Below are positions 25,459 through 34,552 of a stretch of 64,000 nt of DNA, piece after piece. Origin of the DNA: Demequina lignilytica (GTDB taxonomy: Bacteria; Actinomycetota; Actinomycetes; Actinomycetales; Demequinaceae); assembly GCF_030418305.1 (NCBI RefSeq), contig NZ_JAUHPX010000004.1, positions 248,001-312,000 of the forward strand. The letters are read 5' to 3'. The number at the start of each line of letters is the position of its first letter. Position 1 is the first letter of the stretch. The notes beneath the pieces were generated by a model, which was not told the DNA's origin, did no database searches, and saw only the letters and a list, made by a program, of their open reading frames with translations. The position numbers were made by a program, and so were the translations under genes.

Positions 25459-27000
25459 TCAGTACGCCCCGCGGCCCGCGAGGACCGCGCCGACGGTGCG
25501 CAGGATGATGATGAGGTCGCCCGCGAGCGACCAGTTCTCCGTGTAGTAGAGGTCAAGCCGGACGGACTCGTCCCAGCTGAGGTCGCTGCGTCCGCTCACC
25601 TGCCACAGGCCGGTGATGCCGGGCTTGACGAGCTGGCGGCGCGCGGTGCGCTCGTCCCACTGCTCGACCTCCCGGCGCAGAGGGGGGCGGGGCCCCACCA
25701 GCGACATGTCGCCCTTGAGGACGTTGAGGAGCTGGGGGATCTCGTCGATGCTGAACCTTCTGAGAACCCGGCCCACCGAGGTGACACGGGGGTCGTCCTT
25801 CATCTTGAACAAGACCTCGTTGCCCTCGGCGCGATCCTGCTCACGCAGGGCGATCAGCCGCTCCTCGGCGTCGACGTACATGGAGCGGAACTTCAGCATC
25901 GCGAACGGCTCGAGGTTGCGGCCGATGCGCTCCTGGCGGAAGAACACGGGGCCCGGGCTGGTGAGCTTGATCAGCGCGGCGACGATCAGCATGGGGATGG
26001 CGCCGAGCAGGAGGAGCGCGCCGGCGGTGACCTTGTCGGCGATCTCCTTCGCGTAGTACTGCCCGCCCTCGAACTTCGGGATATCGACGTGGAGCAGAGG
26101 CAGCCCCTCGACGGGCGACATCGACACGCGCGGGCCGGCCACGTCGACCATCGCGGGGGCGACGATCAGCCCGATGCCTGTCCCCTCGAGCGCCCAGCCG
26201 AGCTCGCGGGACTCCTTGAGGCTCATCGCATCGGTGCCCGACAGGAGAACGAACTCGGCCCGGCGGTCGATGGCGACCTGCGCCGCATCGTCCAGGCTGC
26301 CGAGCAAGGGGACATCCGCCAGATCCTCATCGCGGAACTCATGCCCGGCCGGGAGGCACGCGCCGATCACGTTGTACCCGGCACGGCGGGAGCGGCGGAT
26401 GCGGCGGATCATCTGGCCGCTGGTGATGGTCGGCCCCACCACGATCACCTGGGCGAGAAGCTCGCCGTTGTCGCGCTGCGCGTGGATAAACTGCCGCCAC
26501 GCGGCACGGTAGACGAGCAGCGCGAGGGTGCCGAGCGGGATGGCGAACAGCAGGTAGCCGCGGCTCACGTCCCACTGGGTGAGGAAGCCGATCACGGCGA
26601 CGATGGCGAAGACGCGCCAGCCGGCGAGCACCACGCGCTGGAACTCCTGGGGGCCATGACCGAGGATCATCGGGTCGCGTGAGCGGGTCCAGCCCAGGTT
26701 GAGCACCCACAGCACGGCGATGGCGAGTGTGACCTGCCAGTAATGCCGGCCGCCTCCCGCACCCGCGAGCGGTGCGAACGGGTCCCAGCCGAAGCGCGCG
26801 GCGTGCGCAAGGATCATCGTCAGCGTCACCACGGCGACGTCGGAGACGAACAGCCGACTCTCGTACTTGCGGGCCCAGCCGCGCGAGCCATACATCCGCT
26901 GCGCGGACGCCCTCACGCCCGCGCTGCCCCCCTTGACAGTCATACGGGCCAGGGTAGCCGCGGCTGCGGACATCACTTGTACAGGCGTGAAACTTCTCAC
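25459..27000 (-). CDS. Undecaprenyl-phosphate sugar-1-phosphate transferase 1
   Basis: 513 aa polyprenyl glycosylphosphotransferase (WbaP/CpsE type) that starts repeat-unit synthesis by moving a hexose-1-phosphate to undecaprenyl phosphate. About four to five N-terminal helices, a CoA-binding-like central part, then the catalytic domain: 'GPVFFRQERIGRNLEPFAML', 'KFRSMYVDAEERL', 'FSIDEIPQLLNVLKGDMSLV', 'GPRPPLRREVEQW' and 'KPGITGLWQVSGRSDLSW'. Start is uncertain: GTG 27000 or ATG 26943 (MTVKGGSAG), neither with a clear SD. It is divergent from BY-kinase 2. Which sugar is loaded is not readable. Confidence 0.92.
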   Translation of the reverse strand: MRSFTPVQVMSAAAATLARMTVKGGSAGVRASAQRMYGSRGWARKYESRLFVSDVAVVTLTMILAHAARFGWDPFAPLAGAGGGRHYWQVTLAIAVLWVLNLGWTRSRDPMILGHGPQEFQRVVLAGWRVFAIVAVIGFLTQWDVSRGYLLFAIPLGTLALLVYRAAWRQFIHAQRDNGELLAQVIVVGPTITSGQMIRRIRRSRRAGYNVIGACLPAGHEFRDEDLADVPLLGSLDDAAQVAIDRRAEFVLLSGTDAMSLKESRELGWALEGTGIGLIVAPAMVDVAGPRVSMSPVEGLPLLHVDIPKFEGGQYYAKEIADKVTAGALLLLGAIPMLIVAALIKLTSPGPVFFRQERIGRNLEPFAMLKFRSMYVDAEERLIALREQDRAEGNEVLFKMKDDPRVTSVGRVLRRFSIDEIPQLLNVLKGDMSLVGPRPPLRREVEQWDERTARRQLVKPGITGLWQVSGRSDLSWDESVRLDLYYTENWSLAGDLIIILRTVGAVLAGRGAY

Positions 27001-27077
27001 TCTGCGCGTGGAAGGATAGGCGGCGGTGCGAGGCTGGTTTCTCTCGCGTACGGCGACGACCTGTTCAGGGGGATGAC

Positions 27078-28463
27078 TTGGAGCTGCACGACTACCTCAG
27101 GGTGCTGAGGAAGAACTGGCTGCTCATCGTCCTGCTGACGGCGCTGGGCGCGGGCGCGGGTTTCGCGTACTCGCTCCTCGCGACTCCGGTCTACACCGCG
27201 ACGGCGAAGGTGTTCGTCTCGACCTCCGGCGCGTCGACCGTGTCGGACCTGGCGACCGGGTCGAACTTCACGCAGCAGCGCGTCAAGACGTATGCCGACC
27301 TGCTGACCACCTCCGCGGTGCTGCAGCCGACCATCGACTCACTCGGCATCGAGACGTCCGTCGCGTCGCTGCGCGGGCGCCTCTCGGCCTCGACTCCGCT
27401 CAACACGTCGGTGATCAACATCTCCGTGTCCGACTCTGACCCCGTATTCGCGGCGTCTCTCGCCACCGAGGCGTCGAACCAGCTGATCGATGTGGTCGAG
27501 GACATCGAGACCACCGACTCGGGTGAGGGGTCGCCGGTCTCGCTCACCCTGGTCCAGGCGGCCGAGGTGCCCGACGTGCCGGTGTCACCCAACAAGACGC
27601 TCAACGTGGCGCTGGGCCTGCTGCTCGGGCTCGCGGTCGGCGTGGGCATCGCGCTGCTGCGCGCGACGCTGGACACGCGCATCCGGAACGAGCGCGACCT
27701 CGAGCGCGTGGTCGATGCCCCGGTGCTGGGCGGCATCGTCTTCGACCCCAAGGCGAAGTCGCGTCCCCTCATCGTCCACGAGGACGCGAAGTCGCCGCGC
27801 GCGGAGTCCTTCCGCACGCTCCGGACGAACCTGCAGTTCCTGGATGCGGAGCGTTCCTCGAGGTCGTTCGTCATCACCTCGTCGATCCCCTCCGAGGGGA
27901 AGTCGACCACCGCCGCGAACCTCGCCATCACGCTCGCCGAGGCGGGGGCACGGGTCCTGCTGGTCGGGGCCGACCTGCGCCGGCCCAAGATGGGGTCCTA
28001 CATGGGCATCGAGGCCGGCACGGGCCTGACGGACGTGCTGATCGGGCGCCTGTCGCTCGACGATGCGATCCAGCGCTGGGGACGCACGGACCTCTACCTG
28101 CTCCCCGCCGGTTCGATCCCGCCGAATCCGTCGGAGCTGCTGGGCTCTTCGCTGATGGCGTCGCTCATCACGGACCTGGACGAGCGCTTCGACGTGGTGC
28201 TCTACGACGCTCCTCCCCTGCTTCCGGTCACCGATGCCGCCGTGCTCGCGCGCCTGGTCGGCGGCACCGTGCTGATCGTCGCCGCGGGCAAGACCCACGC
28301 GCCTCAGCTGGACTCGGCCGTGGCCGCGCTGGAGACCGTCGGGGCGCCGGTGTCGGGACTCGTCTTGACGATGCTGCCCTCGCGCGGGCCCGACGCGTAC
28401 GGCTACGGTCGCTACGGCTACGTCTATGGCGACGAGGAGCCGGCGAAGGCCGGGAAGAAGTAA
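27078..28463 (+). CDS. Polysaccharide co-polymerase / BY-kinase 2 (Wzc-like)
   Basis: 461 aa, same two-helix Wzz plus CpsD layout as BY-kinase 1. Walker A 'SSIPSEGKSTT' (K275) and Walker B 'VVLYDAPPLL' are intact. Walker A' reads VLLVGADLR, with Gly297 where the other two copies have Asp, leaving only the second acidic residue. The C-terminus 'YGYGRYGYVYGDEE' is a Gly/Tyr cluster. TTG start at 27078 behind CAGGGGG. It faces the initiating transferase divergently. Whether the A' change lowers kinase activity is open. Confidence 0.9.
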   Translation: MELHDYLRVLRKNWLLIVLLTALGAGAGFAYSLLATPVYTATAKVFVSTSGASTVSDLATGSNFTQQRVKTYADLLTTSAVLQPTIDSLGIETSVASLRGRLSASTPLNTSVINISVSDSDPVFAASLATEASNQLIDVVEDIETTDSGEGSPVSLTLVQAAEVPDVPVSPNKTLNVALGLLLGLAVGVGIALLRATLDTRIRNERDLERVVDAPVLGGIVFDPKAKSRPLIVHEDAKSPRAESFRTLRTNLQFLDAERSSRSFVITSSIPSEGKSTTAANLAITLAEAGARVLLVGADLRRPKMGSYMGIEAGTGLTDVLIGRLSLDDAIQRWGRTDLYLLPAGSIPPNPSELLGSSLMASLITDLDERFDVVLYDAPPLLPVTDAAVLARLVGGTVLIVAAGKTHAPQLDSAVAALETVGAPVSGLVLTMLPSRGPDAYGYGRYGYVYGDEEPAKAGKK

Positions 28464-28535
28464 CTCTCCACCGTTCTCCACCGGCGCATCGTCCGGTTTG
28501 TCGGCTTTGTCTGACCCCTCTGGTCTGATGGTTCC

Positions 28536-29960
28536 ATGGAGTTCTCGGACACGGCCTTGTACGCGGCGCTCGCCGCGCTGCATCGCTACGCGGACACCAA
28601 CCTGCTCGAGCTCGACGAGCCCACCGTGGTCGAGATCCAGGACGCCGCCGCCCTGGTCATGCGCCTCGCCGAGGTCCCCTTCGCCACCACCTCGGCGGTG
28701 ATCGAGATGAAGCATGCGGCCGCCGCGCGCCGTCGCGGACACCAGAACGCCACGTCCCAGAACGCCAACGCCGCCGGCACGTCGCACGGGCGGGCGCGCG
28801 ATCTCGCGGAGGCGGGCGGGCTCTTCGGCGGAGAGGACGATGAGGAGGGCCAGTCCGGCGGGACGCCGGACGATGCGGACGGCGGGAACGGCGGGAACGG
28901 CGAGAATGGCGGGGGCGACGGCGGCGAGGAGCAGCAGCGGCGCGAGCTCCCGAAGCCCCCCAAGTACCCGCTCGCCGCGGCCTCCTTCGCGGCCGGTCGG
29001 ATCGGCACCGACAAGGCCGCGCTGCTCGCCCGCACGCTCGACAAGCTCGGCGATCGCGCGTCCGAGTTCGAGGAGGACCTGGTCGAGCGAGCCGAACGGC
29101 TCTCCCTCCGCGACCTCAGGCGCGCCTGCGAGTCCCTCCTGGCCCGCCTCGACACCGAGGCCCAGGAGGAGAAGGAACGCCGCCAGCACGCCGAGCGCGC
29201 CGCCGTGATCCGCCGCCGCGCCGACGGCATGGTCGAGCTCCGCGCCGTGCTCGACCCCGCCTCGGCCGCGCCCGTGGTCGCGTGGTGCGAGGCGCAGGTC
29301 TCCGACGCCTACAAGCGGCGCCGCACGCAGGACCCCGCGCTCCGCGACACCCGCTCGCGCGTGCAGATCCTCGCCGACGCCGTCACCATGCTCTTCACCC
29401 ACGGGCTCGACTGCGAATCCCCCGGCTCCGGCGCCAAGACCACGGTGGTGGTCCGGCTCTCGCTCGAGGCGCTGCAGAGCGGGCGCGGAACCGCCGACTG
29501 CGACCAGCTCGAGACCCCTCTCAGCGCCGCGGCCGCGCGCCGTCTGGCGGTGGATGCCGGATTCCTCCCGATCGTCCTCGGCGGCAAGTCCCAGGTGCTG
29601 GATCTGGGCAGCACACGCCGCCTCTTCAGCCACGCGCAACGCGTGGCGCTCCTCGAACGGGACGGCGGGTGCGCCTTCTGCCATGCGCCTCCCCAATGGA
29701 CGGCCGCGCATCACATCGAGTACTGGGCGCGAGACGGCGGTCGAACGGACCTGCGTAACGGCGCGATGCTCTGCACCGCCTGCCACCATCGCATCCACGA
29801 CGAAGGCTGGCAGATCCAGGTCCGCGGACCGGGCGCGGCCCGCGGTGGCGGGACCATCTGGTTCATCCCGCCGCCGGACATCGATGCGGCGCGCACACCG
29901 CGGCTCGGAGGACGGGCGGCGCTGGAGATCAGGTCAAAGGATGACGAGCAGGCCGCGTAG
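28536..29960 (+). CDS. DUF222 / HNH endonuclease domain protein (13E12-type)
   Basis: 474 aa. The N-terminal DUF222 helical region is interrupted at about 95-135 by a low-complexity Gly/Asp/Glu/Asn insert. The C-terminal HNH domain is complete: 'CAFCHAPPQWTAAHHIEYWA' then 'CTACHHRIHDEGW' (two CxxC pairs, His-His, H-x3-H). These genes are multicopy in many actinobacteria and behave like selfish or mobile-linked nucleases, but the biological role is unsettled. It sits between EPS genes with no obvious repeats around it. Start ATG 28536; no strong SD. Confidence 0.9.
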   Translation: MEFSDTALYAALAALHRYADTNLLELDEPTVVEIQDAAALVMRLAEVPFATTSAVIEMKHAAAARRRGHQNATSQNANAAGTSHGRARDLAEAGGLFGGEDDEEGQSGGTPDDADGGNGGNGENGGGDGGEEQQRRELPKPPKYPLAAASFAAGRIGTDKAALLARTLDKLGDRASEFEEDLVERAERLSLRDLRRACESLLARLDTEAQEEKERRQHAERAAVIRRRADGMVELRAVLDPASAAPVVAWCEAQVSDAYKRRRTQDPALRDTRSRVQILADAVTMLFTHGLDCESPGSGAKTTVVVRLSLEALQSGRGTADCDQLETPLSAAAARRLAVDAGFLPIVLGGKSQVLDLGSTRRLFSHAQRVALLERDGGCAFCHAPPQWTAAHHIEYWARDGGRTDLRNGAMLCTACHHRIHDEGWQIQVRGPGAARGGGTIWFIPPPDIDAARTPRLGGRAALEIRSKDDEQAA

Positions 29961-29975
29961 GGGTGCGCTCGACGG

Positions 29976-30002
29976 CGCGGGCGGCAGCTACGGTCGCCCG
30001 CG
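29976..30002. terminator. Convergent terminator between HNH gene and DUF4012 gene 2
   Basis: 8-bp stem CGCGGGCG / CGCCCGCG (29976-29983 and 29995-30002) between two gene ends pointing at each other. There is no T tract, so termination efficiency is uncertain. Confidence 0.6.
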
Positions 30003-30008
30003 GCTGGT

Positions 30009-31811
30009 TCAGCAGCCCGACGCAGCCGCGGTGAGTCGCTCGACGTCGACCGACCCGGGACCCGGGGTCAACCAGACATCGCCCGGCTCCAAGCCCGCCG
30101 CTCGCGGCTCCAGCCGGTACTCCAACACGGCTTGGTCGCCCGGATCGAGCACCACGCGAGCGGTGACCGTCTGGCGGCCGTCGTGGCTGTTGACGGCGAC
30201 CGAGGCGGGGTCCCCGTCCTGCCACGCCTCCGCGACACGCATGCCCTCGGGCGGGTAGATGATCACGTTGGCGTGGAACTGGCCCGCCGGCACGAATCCG
30301 CCCCCGACGCCGACGTAGTCGGGAAGGTCGGCGACGTCGCCGTCGTAGTTGTGGGTCAGCGTCACCTCGACCGACTGGCCGACAAGCGACTCGTCAGAGC
30401 ACATCAGGTCGGTCACCGCCATGCCGGTGTCGACGTAGTAGCCGATCTTCGAGCCCGAGCCGTCGTTGATGAAGACCCCGAGCGCATCCCGGTCCTCGAG
30501 GAAGTCCCCCGAGATCGGGAGGTCCGCGAGCAGCTCCTGCTCCTCCGGATGGACCGACCAGAGGATGAACCGGTGCGCATCGATCGCGCGGCTGACGCCG
30601 TCGACCGCGCTGCCCGTGCCCGCCAGCAGCTGTCCGAACAGCGCCCGGGCGGCATCGGCGAAGAACGCGTCCTGCTCCCGCGGCGTCTCGAACGCGTAGT
30701 AGGTCCCGTTGAGCAGCGTCTCCGCCAGAGTGTCGCCCGCGAGCGTGATCCCGTCCACCTCGACCGGCGGGGCGTCCCCGAGCATCCACGACAGCGCCAC
30801 CGGATCGAGCGACAGCACGCCGTCGACCTCCCCGCCGCCGCCACGCGCCCAGAAGGCCGCCGCCAGCTCTGCGGCGCGCGGGAACTCGGGCGTGAAGTTG
30901 ATGTCCTGGGGGAAGATCGCCATGCGCTCGGTGTAGAGGGTCAGCTCGTCGTCGGTGAGCGGGGCGACCTGATCCGGCACCTCGAGCGAGAACGCCGGGA
31001 CCACGGCGCCCGTGGAGAGGCGCCCGTCGTCGGCCGTGAGCTCGATGAACGCGCCGGGGATGCCTCCGCTCGCGCGCGGCTCCGCGTTGTTCTGCACGAT
31101 CACCACATAGGTGCGCGGCTCGTCCGCCCCCAGCATGGCGGGCAGCAGCTCCGCCGTCGCATGCGCCGCGTCGACGGTCGCCGCGAGCTCCCCGACCTGC
31201 GCCTCGAGCGCGACGAAGGGCTCCCGGATCAGGTCGACCGTGCCCGCGATCTCGACCGCCGCCAGCGCCTCGACCTGGGCGTCGAGCGCCTCCGCTGCCG
31301 TCGCCAGCGCGGGACGGTACGGCTCGAGCAGCAGCGGATCGATGCGACCGTCGGTCACGGTGGGCGTGCTGAGCGCCCCGAGGTCACCCGCCTGCGCGAG
31401 AGGCGCGAGCACGTCGTCCGCGATGACCGCGGCCGCCGCACCCGCCGCCACCAGCGGCACGGCCTGATCGCGGACGCCCACCAGGTGGGTGGCGATCCAC
31501 CAGTGCGGCCCATCGGTGGCGCCCGTGAAGTCGCGTGCCGCCTCCTGCAGCGCGTCAACCTCGGCCTCGAGCGCTTCCGCGTCGCGCGCGGCGAGCGCGT
31601 CCTGCGCGGCGCTCGCCCGGGTCTCGAGATCGGCGGCGGCGGTCCGCAGCGTCATCGCGTCGACCGCGAACGCCGCCACCAGGGCCACCAGCGCGACCAC
31701 GGGGATCGCGAGGATCGCCAGCGTCAACGCGCCAAGCCCGCGCTCCTGGGGCGGCCCGGACCGGTCCGGGCGCACGGAGCCGTCCCCAGACGCTGCATCG
31801 TCCGCATCCAC
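30009..31811 (-). CDS. DUF4012 domain membrane-anchored protein 2
   Basis: 600 aa paralogue of the protein at 23655-25433: transmembrane segment at about 27-50, then the same DUF4012 blocks ('GPHWWIATHLVGVRDQAVPL', 'VVIVQNNAEPRASGGIPGAF', 'FPQDINFTPEFPRAAELAAA', 'GSGSKIGYYVDTG'). GTG 31811 is chosen because GGGGGAGG lies 5 bases upstream; a frame open to 32045 crosses the divergent phosphatase start and is unlikely. The first 25 residues are acidic and cytosolic. Two copies within 7 kb suggest one per polymer system. No activity is known. Confidence 0.85.
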   Translation of the reverse strand: MDADDAASGDGSVRPDRSGPPQERGLGALTLAILAIPVVALVALVAAFAVDAMTLRTAAADLETRASAAQDALAARDAEALEAEVDALQEAARDFTGATDGPHWWIATHLVGVRDQAVPLVAAGAAAAVIADDVLAPLAQAGDLGALSTPTVTDGRIDPLLLEPYRPALATAAEALDAQVEALAAVEIAGTVDLIREPFVALEAQVGELAATVDAAHATAELLPAMLGADEPRTYVVIVQNNAEPRASGGIPGAFIELTADDGRLSTGAVVPAFSLEVPDQVAPLTDDELTLYTERMAIFPQDINFTPEFPRAAELAAAFWARGGGGEVDGVLSLDPVALSWMLGDAPPVEVDGITLAGDTLAETLLNGTYYAFETPREQDAFFADAARALFGQLLAGTGSAVDGVSRAIDAHRFILWSVHPEEQELLADLPISGDFLEDRDALGVFINDGSGSKIGYYVDTGMAVTDLMCSDESLVGQSVEVTLTHNYDGDVADLPDYVGVGGGFVPAGQFHANVIIYPPEGMRVAEAWQDGDPASVAVNSHDGRQTVTARVVLDPGDQAVLEYRLEPRAAGLEPGDVWLTPGPGSVDVERLTAAASGC

Positions 31812-31935
31812 GAGGCCTCCCCCAGCCGTGTCCACGCACCAATCTACGTGGGCGACCGCCGAAGCGGGAGGGCCGTCTCGCGCACGCGCTGATAGCGTGA
31901 CCCCGACGCGGCGGCTCGAGCTCGGAAGGGACACC

Positions 31936-32475
31936 ATGCCCACGGTCCTCACGGTGTGCACCGGCAACATCTGCCGCTCGCCCGCCGCCGAGCTGCTGCT
32001 GCAGCGCGAGCTGGGCGACGCGATCACCGTCGCCAGCGCGGGCACCCACGCGCTGGTGGGTCACGGCATCCCCGCGCCGATGCTCACCGAGCTCGCCGCC
32101 GACGGGATCGACGGCGCGGCCCACCAGGGCGCGCTCCTGACCGAGGCCGTGATGCGGGACGCCGACGTCATCATCACCATGACGCGGGACCACCGGCGGC
32201 TCGCCGTCCAGACCGCGCCGGGCGCGCTCAAGCGCACGTTCACCCTCGCGGAGGTCGCGGCCGCCGCCGGCACCGGTGCCACGCTCACCGGCACCACGGT
32301 GGCCGAGCGGCTCGCCTCGCTCCCCGCGGCGATCGCCGCGCATCGTCACATCCTCGCCGACTTCGACCTCAGCGACGTGCCCGACCCCTACCGGCGTTCC
32401 CAGGACGCGTATCACGAGTCCTACACGATGATCCGCGGCGCCGCCCGCGAGATCGGCGCCTGGCTGCGCGGCTGA
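31936..32475 (+). CDS. Low-molecular-weight protein-tyrosine phosphatase
   Basis: 179 aa with an intact active site: P-loop 'VCTGNICRS' (Cys8 to Ser15), the 'SAGTHALVG' strand and the general-acid loop 'DVPDPYRRS'. The usual partner of BY-kinases (Wzb/PtpA role): it removes phosphate from the tyrosine tail and so sets polymer assembly cycles. ATG 31936 follows GGAAGGG. Three BY-kinases share this single intact phosphatase in the window. It is divergent from DUF4012 gene 2, with a 124-base promoter gap. Confidence 0.93.
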   Translation: MPTVLTVCTGNICRSPAAELLLQRELGDAITVASAGTHALVGHGIPAPMLTELAADGIDGAAHQGALLTEAVMRDADVIITMTRDHRRLAVQTAPGALKRTFTLAEVAAAAGTGATLTGTTVAERLASLPAAIAAHRHILADFDLSDVPDPYRRSQDAYHESYTMIRGAAREIGAWLRG

Positions 32476-32539
32476 GCCCAGCCGCTCCCGCACCCGGGCC
32501 AGCGGCTCCGCCTCATTAGCAGTGTCCGTTTTCTCCCTC

Positions 32540-32568
32540 TAGTGACTTTCGTCACACTTGTGTAGCCT
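32540..32568 (+). promoter_or_regulatory. Promoter with near-perfect CRP-type operator
   Basis: AGTGACTTTCGTCACA (32541-32556) differs from TGTGA-N6-TCACA by one base. Its left half forms a possible -35 (TAGTGA), with TAGCCT 17 bases on as -10. It lies 111 bases before the TagA-like gene; CGGACAT (32594-32600) and a hairpin-TGAGGGGG leader (32637-32661) lie between. Confidence 0.5.
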
Positions 32569-32636
32569 CTGAAGTGCGCAAAGGCCGCGAAAGCGGACAT
32601 AGCGCACCACAAGCGCCACCTGGGGGAGGGACCGCC

Positions 32637-32661
32637 AGGAGCGTGAAGGCTCCTGAGGGGG
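32637..32661 (+). promoter_or_regulatory. Leader hairpin followed by TGAGGGGG
   Basis: AGGAGC / GCTCCT stem (32637-32642, 32649-32654, 6-base loop) immediately followed by and sharing its last T with TGAGGGGG, then ACAAG and the ATG at 32667. The G run can pair with the 16S tail through a G-U wobble, so it may simply be the ribosome site; the hairpin is the extra element. Confidence 0.45.
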
Positions 32662-32666
32662 ACAAG

Positions 32667-33419
32667 ATGACCGTGGCTCCGAGCATGACGATCGGCGGCG
32701 TGGCGATCGCGCCCGCCAGCCTCGACGAGGCCGTCGACGACGCGCTGCTGCACGCCGAGGCTCACGACGGCACGTGCCTGCGCTTCACCAACACGTGGTG
32801 CATCGTGCTCGCGGACCGCGACCCGGAGTACAAGGCCCTGCTCAACGGCAGCGGCGAGAACTTCGCCGACGGCCGCCCGGTCGCCGACGCGGTCCAGCGC
32901 CGCCGGGGCGGACGCGACTCGCACGTGCGCGGACCCTCGTTCTTCGAGGAGGTCCTCGACCGCGGTCGCGTGGCGGGCGTGCGCCACTTCTTCTACGGGG
33001 CCGACGACGAGACCCTCGCGAAGCTCGCCACCGTGGTCGCGGAGCGGTACCCCGGCGCGATCATCGCGGGGCGCCTCGCTCCCCCGTTCGGCACGGCCGA
33101 CGAGCTGTGCGCCCCCGAGCTGCTCGCCCGCATCGACGTGGCGTCCCCGGACATCGTGTGGGTGGGTCTGGGCACGCCCAAGCAGGACATCGTCGCCACC
33201 TGCGTCGCGAAGAAGCTGGGCGTGACCACGGCGGCCGTGGGCGCGGCGTTCGACTTCGTCGCCGGCACCAAGGCCGTCGCGCCCCTGTGGATGCGCCGCA
33301 CCAAGCTCGAGTGGCTGTTCCGCTTCGCCTCCGAGCCCAAGCGGCTGTGGCAGCGCTACACCACCGGCATCATCGACTGGGAGCGCATCATGTGGCGGGA
33401 GCGCCGCCGACACGCGTAG
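32667..33419 (+). CDS. WecG/TagA/CpsF family glycosyltransferase (GT26)
   Basis: 250 aa. Family blocks are clear: 'TNTWCIVLADRDPEY' near 40-55, 'FADGRPVADAVQRR', 'FFYGADDETLAKLA' and 'IVWVGLGTPKQDIVA'. The C-terminal basic/aromatic helix 'KLEWLFRFASEPKRLWQRY' resembles the membrane-binding tail of TagA. Such enzymes add the second sugar (often ManNAc-type) to a lipid-linked first sugar, following the initiating transferase. Start ATG 32667. It is monocistronic: a terminator follows at 33451. Confidence 0.93.
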   Translation: MTVAPSMTIGGVAIAPASLDEAVDDALLHAEAHDGTCLRFTNTWCIVLADRDPEYKALLNGSGENFADGRPVADAVQRRRGGRDSHVRGPSFFEEVLDRGRVAGVRHFFYGADDETLAKLATVVAERYPGAIIAGRLAPPFGTADELCAPELLARIDVASPDIVWVGLGTPKQDIVATCVAKKLGVTTAAVGAAFDFVAGTKAVAPLWMRRTKLEWLFRFASEPKRLWQRYTTGIIDWERIMWRERRRHA

Positions 33420-33450
33420 CGGCATCGCCCGCGCTCCAGACGTACAGCAC

Positions 33451-33486
33451 GCGACGGCCCGCCCGGAGATCCGGGCGGGCCGTCGC
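33451..33486. terminator. Bidirectional terminator
   Basis: Perfect 16-bp GC stem (33451-33466 / 33471-33486, loop AGAT) between the convergent ends of the GT26 gene and UDP-xylose synthase. Confidence 0.88.
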
Positions 33487-33494
33487 ATCGCGTC

Positions 33495-34439
33495 CTACGC
33501 CTCGACCAGGCTGCGGAAGTAGTCGATGGTGGGCTTGAGGCCGTCCTCGAGGGGGACGTGGGGCTCCCAGCCGAGCTTCTCGCCTGCGAGGCTGATGTCG
33601 GGCTTGCGCTGACGAGGGTCGTCCTGCGGCAGCGGCCGATACTCGATGGTCGACGCCGACCCGGTCAGACGGATCACGGCCTCCGCGAGCTCCTTCATGG
33701 TGAACTCCACCGGATTGCCGACGTTCACCGGCCCGGTGAAGCCCGGCTCGGTGCCCATGAGACGGATCATCCCGTCGATCAGGTCGTCGACGTAGCAGAA
33801 CGACCGCGTCTGGTTCCCGTCGCCATAGATGGTGATGGGCTCACCCCTGAGGGCCTGGACGATGAAGTTCGACACCACCCGGCCGTCGTTCATGTCCATC
33901 CGCGGACCGTACGTGTTGAAGATCCGGATCACCTTCACGTCCAGACCGTTCTGACGGTGATAGTCGAAGAACAGGGTCTCTGCGGCCCGCTTGCCCTCGT
34001 CGTAGCACGAGCGGATCCCGATCGGGTTGACCTTGCCCCAGTACTCCTCCGTCTGCGGATGGACCTCCGGGTCGCCGTACACCTCCGACGTCGACGCCTG
34101 CAGGATCGGGATATGGAGCCGCTTCGCGAGCCCCAGCATGTTGATCGCGCCCAGCACGGACGTCTTGATGGTCTGCACCGGATCCCGCTGATAGTGGATC
34201 GGCGACGCCGGACACGCCAGGTTGTAGATCCGATCCACCTCCACGTAGAGCGGGAACGTCACGTCATGACGCATCAGCTCGAACCGCGGATGGTTCAGCA
34301 CGTGCCGCACATTCGCCCGCGACCCCGTGAAGAAGTTGTCCACGCACAAGACCTCATGACCCGCGTCCAGCAGCCGATCGATCAGATGCGACCCCAGAAA
34401 ACCCCCACCACCGGTGACAAGTACCCGCTCAGCTTCCAT
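33495..34439 (-). CDS. UDP-glucuronate decarboxylase (UDP-xylose synthase)
   Basis: 314 aa extended SDR matching UXS enzymes: '[16 protein letters not shown]' (9-24), 'VDNFFTGS', '[20 protein letters not shown]', Tyr146-x3-Lys150 in 'SCYDEGK', and '[20 protein letters not shown]'. It converts UDP-glucuronate to UDP-xylose (or the 4-keto intermediate) as a pentose donor. ATG 34439 is preferred over an in-frame start at 34466, because TGAGGGGG (34449-34456) precedes it at normal spacing. No UDP-glucose dehydrogenase is present in the window. Confidence 0.93.
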   Translation of the reverse strand: MEAERVLVTGGGGFLGSHLIDRLLDAGHEVLCVDNFFTGSRANVRHVLNHPRFELMRHDVTFPLYVEVDRIYNLACPASPIHYQRDPVQTIKTSVLGAINMLGLAKRLHIPILQASTSEVYGDPEVHPQTEEYWGKVNPIGIRSCYDEGKRAAETLFFDYHRQNGLDVKVIRIFNTYGPRMDMNDGRVVSNFIVQALRGEPITIYGDGNQTRSFCYVDDLIDGMIRLMGTEPGFTGPVNVGNPVEFTMKELAEAVIRLTGSASTIEYRPLPQDDPRQRKPDISLAGEKLGWEPHVPLEDGLKPTIDYFRSLVEA

Positions 34440-34552
34440 GTGCAGACGCCCCCTCAGCTGTCCCACTGGTCAGATACGGACAATCATGCCATAAGGGGCG
34501 AACCGCCGACAGGGGTCGGACCAGCGACGATGCTGGAGGTTCGTCGGCGGTG

